DNA of 64,000 nucleotides from Flavobacterium sp. CBA20B-1 (GTDB lineage Bacteria; Bacteroidota; Bacteroidia; Flavobacteriales; Flavobacteriaceae), in contig NZ_CP092370.1 in NCBI RefSeq assembly GCF_028473145.1, positions 62,001-126,000 on the forward strand. Reading direction: 5' to 3'. The translations under genes and the position numbers were made by a program. Within the stretch, counting starts at the first letter, position 1; each line of letters starts with the position of its first letter. This document shows, piece by piece, positions 17,227-25,970 of the stretch. The notes under the pieces are model-generated. The model had not been told where the DNA came from and did no database searches. It saw nothing but the letters and a program-made list of their open reading frames with translations.

Positions 17227-17639
17227 ATAGAATATAGATGATAGACTATTTCAAATTGTTTTGGAAAGCCATTGTCATGCGCTGAAATTCTTCTATTTTA
17301 TTTTCGAGTTGATTAAAAAGTTCTTGATTGATATAATTTCTATGTTTTGCAATATGTAATTGTGTAAGTAATTCAAAAGATGATCCTAATGAAACATCTA
17401 GAAAATGACTAAAAGATTTATCTGTTCTTGCAGAGCCTTCTGCAATATTCGATGGAATAGAAATAGAACAGCGACTAATCTGTGAATTAAGACTGTATTT
17501 TTCATCCGTAGGAAAATTTAGTAAGATATCAGAAATATTATTAGCTATCTCCAAAGCTAATTGCCAAATCTTTAAATTCTTATAATTATGTCTTTTTCCT
17601 ACACTCATAACAATCTATTATCTCTTCTCTATATTCTAT
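17227..17639. repeat. inverted-repeat-bounded four-helix-bundle cassette 1
   Basis: ATAGAATATAGA at 17227-17238 is the exact inverse of 17628-17639. The two copies bracket one four-helix-bundle gene. Both lie in the short spacers next to fadE and fadA. In the fad mRNA the two ends could pair and loop the gene out. The bordering purine-rich strings also show partial complementarity. Confidence 0.55.
17246..17608 (-). CDS. four-helix-bundle protein (S23/IVS-encoded family)
   Basis: This 120-residue all-helical protein has the family core LKIWQLALEIANNISDIL, then the diagnostic SISIPSNIAEGSAR and GSSFELLTQLHIAKHR (TIGR02436; 23S rRNA intervening-sequence protein, related to diversity-generating retroelement Avd proteins). 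The biochemical function is unknown; relatives form pentamers and bind nucleic acid. It lies between fadA and fadE in the same orientation, close to both, and is bounded by a 12-bp inverted repeat. It has no apparent metabolic link to its neighbours. Confidence 0.92.
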   Translation of the reverse strand: MSVGKRHNYKNLKIWQLALEIANNISDILLNFPTDEKYSLNSQISRCSISIPSNIAEGSARTDKSFSHFLDVSLGSSFELLTQLHIAKHRNYINQELFNQLENKIEEFQRMTMAFQNNLK

Positions 17640-17648
17640 CCTCTTAAA

Positions 17649-18830
17649 TTAAAGTAACTCATAAATTCCTGCTGTTCCTTGCCCGGTTCCCACACACATG
17701 GTTACCATGCCATATTTGTTACCACGACGTTTCATTTCATCGAATAATTGGACAGATAATTTAGCTCCAGTACATCCTAATGGGTGACCTAATGCGATGG
17801 CTCCGCCGTTTACGTTGATGATTTCAGGGTTTAGATCTAACTCGCGAATCACCGCTAACGATTGTGCGGCGAAAGCTTCGTTTAGTTCGATCAATTCAAT
17901 ATCGTTTTGTTGTAAACCTGCTTGCTTTAATGCTTTTGGAATGGCTTTTACAGGACCAATTCCCATGATGCGAGGTTCTACACCAGCCGATGCAAAGGTT
18001 ACTAATCGGGCAATTGGTTCTAAGTTTAATTCTTTCACCATTTCTTCAGACATTACCAATACAAAGGCAGCGCCATCAGACATTTGAGAGGAATTTCCTG
18101 CGGTAACAGAACCGTCGGCAGCAAAAACTGGTTTTAATTTTGCTAGTGCTTCAATGCTTGTACCGGCGCGTGGTCCTTCATCTTTTGTAACTGTATAGGA
18201 TTTGGTTTCTTTTTTGCCATTATCGTTAATAAACGTATCTTCTACGGTAATTGGTACAATTTGATTTTCAAATTTGCCTTCTGTTTGTGCTTTCAATGCT
18301 TTCATGTGCGATTCAAACGAAAACTGATCTTGATCTTCGCGCGACACATTGAATTGTTTTGCAACTGCTTCGGCTGTTAAGCCCATTCCCCAGTAATAAT
18401 CTTCGTGACCAGCAGCGGTTACTTTATAATCGGGTGTGGCACGATAACCGCCCATTGGAATAAAACTCATCGATTCGGCACCACCTGCAATGATACAATC
18501 TGCCATTCCCGACTGAATTTTTGCTGTTGCCATACCAATAGTTTCGATGCCTGATGCACAATAACGGTTCACTGTTACACCAGGTACATCGGTGATTTTT
18601 AGTCCCATTAACGAAATTAATCGTGCCATGTTTAAACCTTGTTCAGCTTCGGGCATGGCATTTCCAACCATTACATCGTCGATGCGTTTTTTATCTAATT
18701 GCGGCACTTCGTTCATCATAAACTCAATGGTTTCTGCCGCTAATTCATCGGGTCTTTTAAATCGGAACAATCCTTTTGGTGCTTTTCCAACGGCTGTTCG
18801 GTATGCTTTTACTATATATGCTGTTTTCAT
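17649..18830 (-). CDS. fadA: acetyl-CoA C-acyltransferase (3-ketoacyl-CoA thiolase)
   Basis: This 393-residue thiolase performs the last beta-oxidation step, cleaving 3-ketoacyl-CoA to acetyl-CoA. The nucleophilic Cys is C91 in VNRYCASGIE; the catalytic His lies in GGAIALGHPLGCTGAK, and the second Cys in MCVGTGQG near the C-terminus. The length is standard. It lies between fadN and fadE and is flanked on both sides by four-helix-bundle cassettes, 9 bases from the end of one and 8 from the start of the other. Confidence 0.95.
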   Translation of the reverse strand: MKTAYIVKAYRTAVGKAPKGLFRFKRPDELAAETIEFMMNEVPQLDKKRIDDVMVGNAMPEAEQGLNMARLISLMGLKITDVPGVTVNRYCASGIETIGMATAKIQSGMADCIIAGGAESMSFIPMGGYRATPDYKVTAAGHEDYYWGMGLTAEAVAKQFNVSREDQDQFSFESHMKALKAQTEGKFENQIVPITVEDTFINDNGKKETKSYTVTKDEGPRAGTSIEALAKLKPVFAADGSVTAGNSSQMSDGAAFVLVMSEEMVKELNLEPIARLVTFASAGVEPRIMGIGPVKAIPKALKQAGLQQNDIELIELNEAFAAQSLAVIRELDLNPEIINVNGGAIALGHPLGCTGAKLSVQLFDEMKRRGNKYGMVTMCVGTGQGTAGIYELL

Positions 18831-18838
18831 TTATTAAA

Positions 18839-19288
18839 GTATTAAGATGGGAGTATTAAGTACTAAGACTTTTTCCATCTGCATTCATATTTGTATTAAG
18901 AGTTTTTTGAAATGAAAAATTCATGTTTGAAACTTCTACTAACTGATTTATAACGGGTTGTGTTATTGCTTCATCTATTAAATTTAATCTTTTTGCAAGT
19001 ATTAATTGTGTTATCAATTCAAAAGTAGATCCATTAGCTATGCCTAAAAATTGGATAAATTCTTTGTTGTGATTTCTGCCCGATCCTTCGGCAATATTTG
19101 ACGGAATTGAAACAGCACATTTTTTTATTTGATGAATTAAATTAAATCGTTCATCAATTGGTAAAAGTGCAGAAATTTCATAAACAGCAACAGCTATATC
19201 CATTGCTTTTTGCCAGATTTTCAGTTTTTCAAAATTGTGCATGTTACTCTAATTTTTGTCTTGATTCTTAATACTTACGTCTTGATAC
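18839..19288. repeat. inverted-repeat-bounded four-helix-bundle cassette 2
   Basis: The 31 bases at 18839-18869 and the reverse complement of 19258-19288 agree at 24 positions, including the shared blocks AGTATTAAG and AAGAC. The left arm overlaps the stop codon of the enclosed gene. The outer ends fall 8 bases from the fadA start and 6 from the fadN stop. A long hairpin enclosing the whole gene is possible in the mRNA. Confidence 0.65.
18856..19242 (-). CDS. four-helix-bundle protein (S23/IVS-encoded family), second copy
   Basis: This 128-residue protein has the same family hallmarks: FEKLKIWQKAMDIAVAVYEI, the core AVSIPSNIAEGSGRN and GSTFELITQLILAKR. It is clearly homologous to the copy at 17246 but diverged, so the two are separate insertions or old duplicates rather than a recent duplication. 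It sits between fadN and fadA and is read with them. Its borders form a different, longer imperfect inverted repeat. Function is unknown. Confidence 0.92.
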   Translation of the reverse strand: MHNFEKLKIWQKAMDIAVAVYEISALLPIDERFNLIHQIKKCAVSIPSNIAEGSGRNHNKEFIQFLGIANGSTFELITQLILAKRLNLIDEAITQPVINQLVEVSNMNFSFQKTLNTNMNADGKSLST

Positions 19289-19294
19289 AAATCA

Positions 19295-21685
19295 TCAATT
19301 ACGCAAAGGTTTTCCCTTAGTTAACATAAACTGAATACGTTCTAACGTTTTTCTTTCGGTACATAAACTTAAGAAAGCTTCGCGTTCTAGATCTAACAAA
19401 TATTGTTCGGATACAAATGTAGGTTCAGATAAATCGCCGCCTGCCATTACGTAGGCTAACTTGTTGGCGATTTTTCTATCGTGTTCAGAAATGTATTTAC
19501 CAGCCATCATACCGTCTGTTCCCACCAAGAAAGCCCCCAATGCTTGTTTACCTAAAACCAAAATATCTTTGCGAGGAACAGGTTGGGTGTAGCCAGCTTC
19601 AGCCATTAACAATGCGTGTTTTTTAGCTTCGGCAATTTGTCGGTCTTTGTTTACCACCACCACATCTTTTGTTGGTAAAAGCACACCGTTCTCAAACCCT
19701 TCGTATGCCGATGTAGCAACTTTTGCCGTACCAACTGTTAGGAAATATTCTTGCAGAATATTCAGCTTCACATCGTTCTTTTTGAATTGATCTGCTGCAC
19801 GTAAGGTCATTTCTTTAGATCCGCCACCGCCAGGAATTACACCCACGCCAAATTCAACCAAACCAATATAGGTTTCTGCTGCTGCAACGGCTTTGTCTGA
19901 ATGCATTACCAATTCGCAACCGCCGCCAAGTGTCATTCCATGAGGAGCTGCAATTACCGGAATGCCTGAATAACGCACGCGCATCATGGTATCTTGGAAC
20001 GATTTTATGGCGAAATTCAATTCATCGTATTCCTGTTCAACCGCCATCATGAAAATCATGCCCAAATTGGCGCCGACCGAGAAGTTTGCTGCTTGATTTC
20101 CAATAACCAAACCGCTGTATTCTTTTTCGGCTATATCAATCGCTTTGTTGATTCCGCTGATGACACCGCCACCAATTGAGTTCATTTTGGAGTGAAATTC
20201 CAGATTTAAAATTCCATCTCCTAAATCAAACAAAGTAGTATCGGCATTGCCCCAAACTTTTTTGGTATCGCGAATGTTGTTTAAGATAATAAACGCATCT
20301 TGTCCCGGAATTTTTTGTTGCGATTTTGAATCGATATCATAATAATAAGTAGCACCTTCTTTAACTGTGTAAAATGATGTATTGCCCGATGCCAACATGT
20401 CGTTTACCCAATTGGCAACGTTTTCACCGCTTTCTTTGATCAATTCGATACCTTTCTCCACACCAATGGCATCCCAAATTTGGAATGGTCCGTGTTCCCA
20501 GCCAAAACCAGCTTTCATGGCATCGTCTATCTTATATAAATCGTCGGTAATTTCGGGAACTCGGTTAGAAACATACGCAAACAATCCCGCAAAAGATTTA
20601 CGATAAAACTCGCCCGCTTTGTCTTTTCCGTTCACTAAAACTTTGAAACGATCAATTACATTATCAATGGTTTTTGTAAGTTCTAATGTTTGGAAAGATG
20701 CTTTTTTGTTTGGTCGATATTCTAGCGTATTCAAATCGAGCGAAAGAATATCTTTATCAACTTTTTTATAGAAACCTTGTTTGGTTTTGCTTCCCAACCA
20801 TTTGTTTTCCATCATGTGATTGATGAAATCGGGTAGTTTGAATAATTCGTGTGCTTCATCATTCGGAACATTTTCGTACAAACCATTGGCAACATGCACC
20901 AACGTATCCAAACCAACCACATCAACCGTACGGAATGTTGCCGATTTGGGTCTGCCGATTACCGGTCCGGTTAATTTATCTACTTCTTCAATGGTTAGAT
21001 CCATTTCTTTAACCAAATGAAACAAACTCATGATGCCGTAAATACCAATGCGGTTACCAATAAACGCAGGTGTATCTTTAGCCACAACCGATGTTTTTCC
21101 CAAGAATTTTTCACCGTAATTGTTTAAAAACGATAAAACTTCGGGTTTGGTTTTTGGTCCGGGAATAATTTCGAATAATTTCAGGTATCGAACCGGATTG
21201 AAAAAGTGTGTTCCACAGAAATGTTCCTGAAAATCTTCACTTCGTCCTTCGCTCATAAAATGAATCGGAATTCCTGAAGTGTTTGATGTGATCAACGTTC
21301 CCGGTTTGCGGAATTTTTCAATTTGCTCGTAAACTGCCTTTTTAATATCCAAACGTTCCACAACCACTTCAATAATCCAATCAACATCTTTAATTTTCGG
21401 AAGATCGTCTGTTGTGTTTCCTGTCGAAATTCTGTTAGCAAATTTTTTGTCGTAAATAGGCGAGGGGTTTTGTTTTAAAGCTGTTGCTAAATTTTCGTTC
21501 ACGATTCGGTTTCTTACCACTTTATCGTTAAGCGTAAGCCCTTTTTTTTCTTCGGCTTCGGTAAGCTGGTTGGGAACAATATCCAAAAGCAATACCTGAA
21601 CGCCAATGTTTGCAAAGTGACATGCAATGCCCGAACCCATGATTCCGGAACCAATAACAGCCACTTTTTTTATTAATCTATTCAT
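19295..21685 (-). CDS. fadN: 3-hydroxyacyl-CoA dehydrogenase / enoyl-CoA hydratase, FadN-like
   Basis: This 796-residue bifunctional enzyme catalyses hydration and NAD-dependent oxidation in beta-oxidation. The N-terminal half is the dehydrogenase (KVAVIGSGIMGSGIACHFA dinucleotide fold; GTHFFNPVRYLKLFEIIPG with the catalytic His). The hydratase (crotonase) domain follows at about 490-680 with an oxyanion-hole segment HGMTLGGGCELVMHSD. The order dehydrogenase then hydratase is that of Bacillus FadN, not of enterobacterial FadB. It follows the marR-type gene by 21 bases. Confidence 0.92.
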   Translation of the reverse strand: MNRLIKKVAVIGSGIMGSGIACHFANIGVQVLLLDIVPNQLTEAEEKKGLTLNDKVVRNRIVNENLATALKQNPSPIYDKKFANRISTGNTTDDLPKIKDVDWIIEVVVERLDIKKAVYEQIEKFRKPGTLITSNTSGIPIHFMSEGRSEDFQEHFCGTHFFNPVRYLKLFEIIPGPKTKPEVLSFLNNYGEKFLGKTSVVAKDTPAFIGNRIGIYGIMSLFHLVKEMDLTIEEVDKLTGPVIGRPKSATFRTVDVVGLDTLVHVANGLYENVPNDEAHELFKLPDFINHMMENKWLGSKTKQGFYKKVDKDILSLDLNTLEYRPNKKASFQTLELTKTIDNVIDRFKVLVNGKDKAGEFYRKSFAGLFAYVSNRVPEITDDLYKIDDAMKAGFGWEHGPFQIWDAIGVEKGIELIKESGENVANWVNDMLASGNTSFYTVKEGATYYYDIDSKSQQKIPGQDAFIILNNIRDTKKVWGNADTTLFDLGDGILNLEFHSKMNSIGGGVISGINKAIDIAEKEYSGLVIGNQAANFSVGANLGMIFMMAVEQEYDELNFAIKSFQDTMMRVRYSGIPVIAAPHGMTLGGGCELVMHSDKAVAAAETYIGLVEFGVGVIPGGGGSKEMTLRAADQFKKNDVKLNILQEYFLTVGTAKVATSAYEGFENGVLLPTKDVVVVNKDRQIAEAKKHALLMAEAGYTQPVPRKDILVLGKQALGAFLVGTDGMMAGKYISEHDRKIANKLAYVMAGGDLSEPTFVSEQYLLDLEREAFLSLCTERKTLERIQFMLTKGKPLRN

Positions 21686-21706
21686 ATTTATATAAGGTTT
21701 GGTTTC

Positions 21707-22135
21707 TTAAAATTTCTTTTTTTCGATGATGATATTTTGAATTTTTTCTGACATTTCAATAAAGTTATCGATTTCTTGTTGCGAAAAGGTTTCTAAAAGT
21801 TTATTATTAAAATTGATTACTGTTTGTTTGGATAATCCCCGTTTTTCAACCCCAAGTGGCGTTAAATAAATATTTACACCCCGACCGTCTTTTGGGTTTT
21901 TCTTTTTAATGATTAACCCTTTTTCTTCCATTGTTTTTAAAGTACGCGTTAAACTTGTAGGTTCCATGCCCAAACGTGGAGCCAAAGCTGTAGACGGCGT
22001 TCCTTCTTTATCTATGTTTAACAAGGCGTAACCCAATGCCATTGATGCACCGTATTGCGAAGCTTCTTCGTTATACATACGGGCGATGGCTTGCCAAGTG
22101 TTTTTTATTACGGAATCGAGCGTTTTATTTTTCAT
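21707..22135 (-). CDS. MarR family transcriptional regulator of the fad operon
   Basis: This 142-residue winged-helix protein has the MarR layout: an N-terminal dimerisation helix, the DNA-reading region GTPSTALAPRLGMEPTSLTRTLKTMEEKGLI, and the wing KKKNPKDGRGVNIYLTPLG with the conserved D-x-R. It is the first gene of the beta-oxidation operon, so it probably represses the operon until an acyl-CoA or similar ligand binds. A 26-base palindrome directly before its promoter box is the likely operator. Confidence 0.9.
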   Translation of the reverse strand: MKNKTLDSVIKNTWQAIARMYNEEASQYGASMALGYALLNIDKEGTPSTALAPRLGMEPTSLTRTLKTMEEKGLIIKKKNPKDGRGVNIYLTPLGVEKRGLSKQTVINFNNKLLETFSQQEIDNFIEMSEKIQNIIIEKKKF

Positions 22136-22151
22136 AAATCTTTAATTATAT

Positions 22152-22190
22152 CAAATATAATAAAAAAATAGTATGCACGCATACTATTTT
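22152..22190 (-). promoter_or_regulatory. fad operon promoter and MarR operator
   Basis: On the minus strand a perfect -7 box TATATTTG occupies 22159-22152, 17 bases before the marR ATG. Directly upstream, 22165-22190 is a palindrome with 12-bp perfect arms (AAAATAGTATGC and its complement) around a 2-base centre. It covers the spacer and -33 region, so a bound MarR dimer would exclude RNA polymerase. Confidence 0.7.
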
Positions 22191-22225
22191 AAATTTAATT
22201 TTTCGTTAAAAGGATATGTTATTGT

Positions 22226-23650
22226 TTATGTTTGAATTTTAATAATACAATTTTTGTTGTTTAAATAATGTATTTCACCTTTAGCATTTACAGTAAACCA
22301 TGAGCTAAAATGAGGTTTTAATTCCTCTGTAGTCATAATAATTTTATCCTTAAGCACTTTTTCTGTTTTTTTCTCTATTTCCATTAATTTAAGTTGCTCA
22401 GAAGAATTGCGATATAATAAAAGAATAGTATTGTCTCTGTCAGCTATATCATCTATAAGATAAGTGGATGTCTTTCCTGTTGAATAAGCTTGAAAGACGG
22501 TACTTATTTTAGCAAATTCTTCTTCACTAAAAGGGATTTTGTATTTTACATTTTTCTTGTAATCATATATATATTCGCCATAATATAATAATATTAAAGA
22601 TTTGTCAAAGCGATAGCTATGTAGATTATGATACAATTTATATTTAATATAATTGTTAGGAATATCACTATTAATAAACTCTTTTAATACCAACTCATCA
22701 TCATTATATTTACTCTTAGCGAATAATGATAAATACTTTCTATTGTCAATATTCTCATAATTATTTGAAACTAAAGTTATAAGATAATCGTTTCCAACAA
22801 CATTAAAGTCCATAATATTAATAGAATAATCCTTTAATGATTTAGACAATTTTAAATTAATATACTGCATAGAATCAATTTTTCTTTCTTGTATGTTGTA
22901 TATAATCATAAATGGCTCTTGGGTAATATTTGTATTTTTGGGATCAGGGTTGTCTTTTACAAAATAAACAGTTGTTAAAAAGGCTATCTGATTTGCATTT
23001 ATTTTTCTTCCATGGGTAATAGATGGATCTAAATTAGGGTGTTCAATTAATAAATTTAAAAAGTCATTATAATGTTTATCAAAATTATTTTCTTTGTAGT
23101 AAATACTGTATGCTTTTTTTAACCATTCCTTATCAGGAATGATATCTATTGAAGTAGAACTATCATAATAAGACCAACGCCCTAATTCAAAATTTCTGAC
23201 TAATAAAGAAAAATCATCTTGAATATAACGTACTCCACTTTTAACATTTTTAAAACAATTATCTTCATTATTTAGATAAAACCTAATAAATTCGTTTACA
23301 TCTAATTGATATAAATTTGATGAATATATTTTTTCATTGTTTTTTACAATATTTATAGTTGATTTTATGCCATTAGCATATCTATTATGCAAGGAATCAG
23401 AATATAGTGTAATACTTGATTTATAATTATTAATCCCTATTTTTTTATTAACTAATAATGAATCAGATTGTAAATGACTTTTTAAAACAATAGTCATTTC
23501 TGGATGATTTAATGCTTGGTTTATTTCATTTAAGGGCATCAAACAACTCAAACAGTCGTTAAGACTTAAAGCAATTATTATTTTATTATTATTGTTAGAA
23601 TAACATATAAGATTAAGAAGTAATAAAAAAATAAATAGTATTTTTTTCAT
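22226..23650 (-). CDS. secreted hypothetical protein with an N-terminal CxxC
   Basis: This 474-residue protein has a signal peptide (MKKILFIFLLLLNLICYSNN). Residues 27-45 read IALSLNDCLSCLMPLNEIN, giving a CLSC motif at the place where a thioredoxin-like fold would carry it, but the rest resembles no thioredoxin I know. The remainder is rich in Asn, Tyr and Ile, probably beta-structured. The gene is visibly more AT-rich than the fad genes around it. A small exported protein is encoded just upstream, separated by a terminator hairpin. Function is unknown. Confidence 0.65.
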   Translation of the reverse strand: MKKILFIFLLLLNLICYSNNNNKIIIALSLNDCLSCLMPLNEINQALNHPEMTIVLKSHLQSDSLLVNKKIGINNYKSSITLYSDSLHNRYANGIKSTINIVKNNEKIYSSNLYQLDVNEFIRFYLNNEDNCFKNVKSGVRYIQDDFSLLVRNFELGRWSYYDSSTSIDIIPDKEWLKKAYSIYYKENNFDKHYNDFLNLLIEHPNLDPSITHGRKINANQIAFLTTVYFVKDNPDPKNTNITQEPFMIIYNIQERKIDSMQYINLKLSKSLKDYSINIMDFNVVGNDYLITLVSNNYENIDNRKYLSLFAKSKYNDDELVLKEFINSDIPNNYIKYKLYHNLHSYRFDKSLILLYYGEYIYDYKKNVKYKIPFSEEEFAKISTVFQAYSTGKTSTYLIDDIADRDNTILLLYRNSSEQLKLMEIEKKTEKVLKDKIIMTTEELKPHFSSWFTVNAKGEIHYLNNKNCIIKIQT

Positions 23651-23670
23651 AGTTGATAAGTAGTTTTGTT

Positions 23671-23708
23671 AAAAAAAAAGGATTTATTTTTATTAAAACA
23701 AATCCTTT
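23671..23708 (-). terminator. terminator after the small secreted protein gene
   Basis: On the minus strand AAAGGATTT and AAATCCTTT form a stem around a loop of about 14 bases, followed by an unbroken T run. It sits between the 109-residue and 474-residue protein genes, so the second is expressed by readthrough or from its own promoter. Confidence 0.75.
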
Positions 23709-23714
23709 AGAACA

Positions 23715-24044
23715 TTATTCAGAATCTTCAACTGTATATTCAATTCTAAATTCTTTATCGCCTCCGTCTTGTCGTGGCGGTAAATCTTCTGCCGGTACTC
23801 CATTTACAGTAGGTAACAATACATTAACGTCAACACCTATTGCAGGTGCTTGTAATCTCCAACTATCACTAAACCAATTTTTAGTAAGCGTAAAGCATGT
23901 AGCTTCTGAAGGTGCACAGCCAATTGTAATAAAACCTGGAGATGATGGCCACAGAGCAGCATTTCCATCTACTGTTTTAGGACTTTGTGCAAATCCAGTC
24001 GTTGTCAATCCTAAAAAGAATAACGTTGCTAAAATTTTTTTCAT
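23715..24044 (-). CDS. small secreted hypothetical protein
   Basis: This 109-residue protein has a clear signal peptide (MKKILATLFFLGLTTTGFAQ, cleavage after AQ). The mature part of about 90 residues has two Cys (IGCAPSEATCFTL), several Trp and Pro, and an acidic end. I recognise no family. The layout of a small exported protein followed by a large exported protein with a redox-like CxxC recalls, only in outline, the paired secreted genes common in Bacteroidota. No consensus promoter box was found upstream, where there is a long T-rich tract. Confidence 0.6.
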   Translation of the reverse strand: MKKILATLFFLGLTTTGFAQSPKTVDGNAALWPSSPGFITIGCAPSEATCFTLTKNWFSDSWRLQAPAIGVDVNVLLPTVNGVPAEDLPPRQDGGDKEFRIEYTVEDSE

Positions 24045-24128
24045 AATAAATACATTTTTTAATTGTTTATATTGCTAATGTATTTTTTTTTTTTTAATTA
24101 ACAAATTATTTATTAAATTTTAACATAT

Positions 24129-25901
24129 TTAAGAATACATTCCTTCATACAAATCTTTATACTTCTCTAAAATCACTTTACGTTTTAGTTTGAGCGTAGG
24201 GGTTAATTCTCCTGTATCAATGCTCCAAACATTTGGGGTGAGTGCAAACTTTTTAATTTGCTCCCATTTACCAAATTGCGGGTTTATGGTTTCAATTTCT
24301 TTTTGAATGCGTTCTATCACCAATTCGTTTTTCACTACTTCGTCTAACGTAAAACCAAGGTTTACTTTGTTGCGGTTGGCCCACTCTTTAATAAAATCAA
24401 AATTTGGCTGAATCAACGCTGCAGGCATTTTTTGTCCTTCGCCCACCACCATTATCTGCTCAATGAAACGCGATTGTTTCATGGCATTTTCAATCATTTG
24501 TGGAGCAACGTACTTACCGCCGCTGGTTTTAAACATTTCTTTTTTACGATCGGTAATGAATAAAAATCCGTCGGCATCAACTACACCGATATCTCCAGTA
24601 TGGAACCAACCGTCGATAAAAGCTTCTTTGGTTTTTTCTTCGTCTTTATAATATCCTTCTGCAATCGATGGTCCTTGACAAAGAATTTCGCCGTCTTCTG
24701 CAATTTTAACGGTCACATTGCTTAAAACCCTACCTACAGAGCCAATTTTCCAGCCATTATTTCGTTGGTCGTTTACTGAAATTACCGGAGAAGTTTCAGT
24801 TAAACCGTAGCCTTCCATAACCGGTATATCGGCTCCACCAAAAATTCGTGCCAAACGCGGAGATAATGGGGCAGAACCCGATACCAGCAATTCTAAATTG
24901 CCACCCAAAGCGGCTTGCCATTTAGAGAAAATTAGTTTGCGGGCAATTTTCAACTTAAATTCATAGAAACCGCCGTTTGCTTGGTAAGGTTTAAAGTCTT
25001 CTGCTAAGCGCAATGCCCAAAAGAACAATGCTTTTTTAATGCCCGAAAGTTCAGATCCTTTGGCATAAATTTTATCGAATACTTTTTCTAAAACCCTTGG
25101 AACAACTGTCATTACTTGTGGTTTTACTTCTTGAAGGTTATCAGATATTTTTTCAATTGATTCTGCAAAATAAATTGATACACCCATATATTGGAACAGA
25201 TACAAAATCATTCGCTCAAAAATATGACAGCACGGCAAGAAACTCAGCGCAGTGTAACTTCCTCTTTCAAACGGAACACGTTCAGACGAACCTAAAACGT
25301 TGCTGATGATATTGTTATGCGTAAGCATCACGCCCTTTGGAGTGCCAGTGGTGCCTGATGTGTAAATAATCGACGCTAAATCGTCTGGAGTTACATTGGC
25401 TTTAGCTGCTTCCACATCGGCATCGTTCATTGCATCTTTACCGGCTGTTATAATATCTTTCCAATTGGCGCAGCCCGGAATTTCATCGAACGAATAAATA
25501 CCTCGCAGTTTGGGAATGTTGAACTTTACCCGGTCTAATTTTTCTAAAATGGTTTTATCGGAAACAAACACATACACACTTTCGGAATGCTTTATAATAT
25601 ACTCGTAATCGTGTTCAGAAATAGTTGGATATATTGGAACAGTTGCTGCACCGGTTTGTAAAATACCAATGTCCATAATGTTCCATTCGGTACGGTTTGT
25701 TGAGGTTATTAGTGCAATTTTATCGCCTTTTTTAACGCCCATTGCAAGCAATGCTTTGGAAACATAATTTGCTTGTTCTATATATTCTTGAATGCTTGTT
25801 GCTTTCCAAACGCCATTTTGCTTTGTTGAAAAAGCTTTTTCTAACGGATAGTGTTGCAACTGATAATAAGGAATATCGAATAATCTACCTATTTGAGACA
25901 T
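24129..25901 (-). CDS. long-chain fatty acid-CoA ligase (AMP-binding)
   Basis: This 590-residue acyl-adenylate enzyme has the ATP motif IIYTSGTTGTPKGVMLTHNN (P-loop-like A3), the A5 segment EGYGLTETSP, the A7 segment DGWFHTGDIG and the A8 segment ITDRKKEMFKTSGGKYVAP. The size and motif spacing fit the long-chain FadD/FAA group (AMP-dependent synthetase class found in Bacteroidota). It would activate free fatty acids to feed the adjacent beta-oxidation operon, but it is a separate unit. No copy of the MarR palindrome is visible at its start. Confidence 0.92.
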   Translation of the reverse strand: MSQIGRLFDIPYYQLQHYPLEKAFSTKQNGVWKATSIQEYIEQANYVSKALLAMGVKKGDKIALITSTNRTEWNIMDIGILQTGAATVPIYPTISEHDYEYIIKHSESVYVFVSDKTILEKLDRVKFNIPKLRGIYSFDEIPGCANWKDIITAGKDAMNDADVEAAKANVTPDDLASIIYTSGTTGTPKGVMLTHNNIISNVLGSSERVPFERGSYTALSFLPCCHIFERMILYLFQYMGVSIYFAESIEKISDNLQEVKPQVMTVVPRVLEKVFDKIYAKGSELSGIKKALFFWALRLAEDFKPYQANGGFYEFKLKIARKLIFSKWQAALGGNLELLVSGSAPLSPRLARIFGGADIPVMEGYGLTETSPVISVNDQRNNGWKIGSVGRVLSNVTVKIAEDGEILCQGPSIAEGYYKDEEKTKEAFIDGWFHTGDIGVVDADGFLFITDRKKEMFKTSGGKYVAPQMIENAMKQSRFIEQIMVVGEGQKMPAALIQPNFDFIKEWANRNKVNLGFTLDEVVKNELVIERIQKEIETINPQFGKWEQIKKFALTPNVWSIDTGELTPTLKLKRKVILEKYKDLYEGMYS

Positions 25902-25970
25902 ATATTTTCTGTGTTTTAATTATTGCAATTGAAAAGTATAGTTTTTTTATGAAAAAAGCAAGTGAAAATT

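Noticed and set aside
23653-24078. 141-residue plus-strand ORF over the small secreted protein gene
   Set aside because: The minus-strand frame has a proper signal peptide and a terminator; the plus-strand frame is its shadow.
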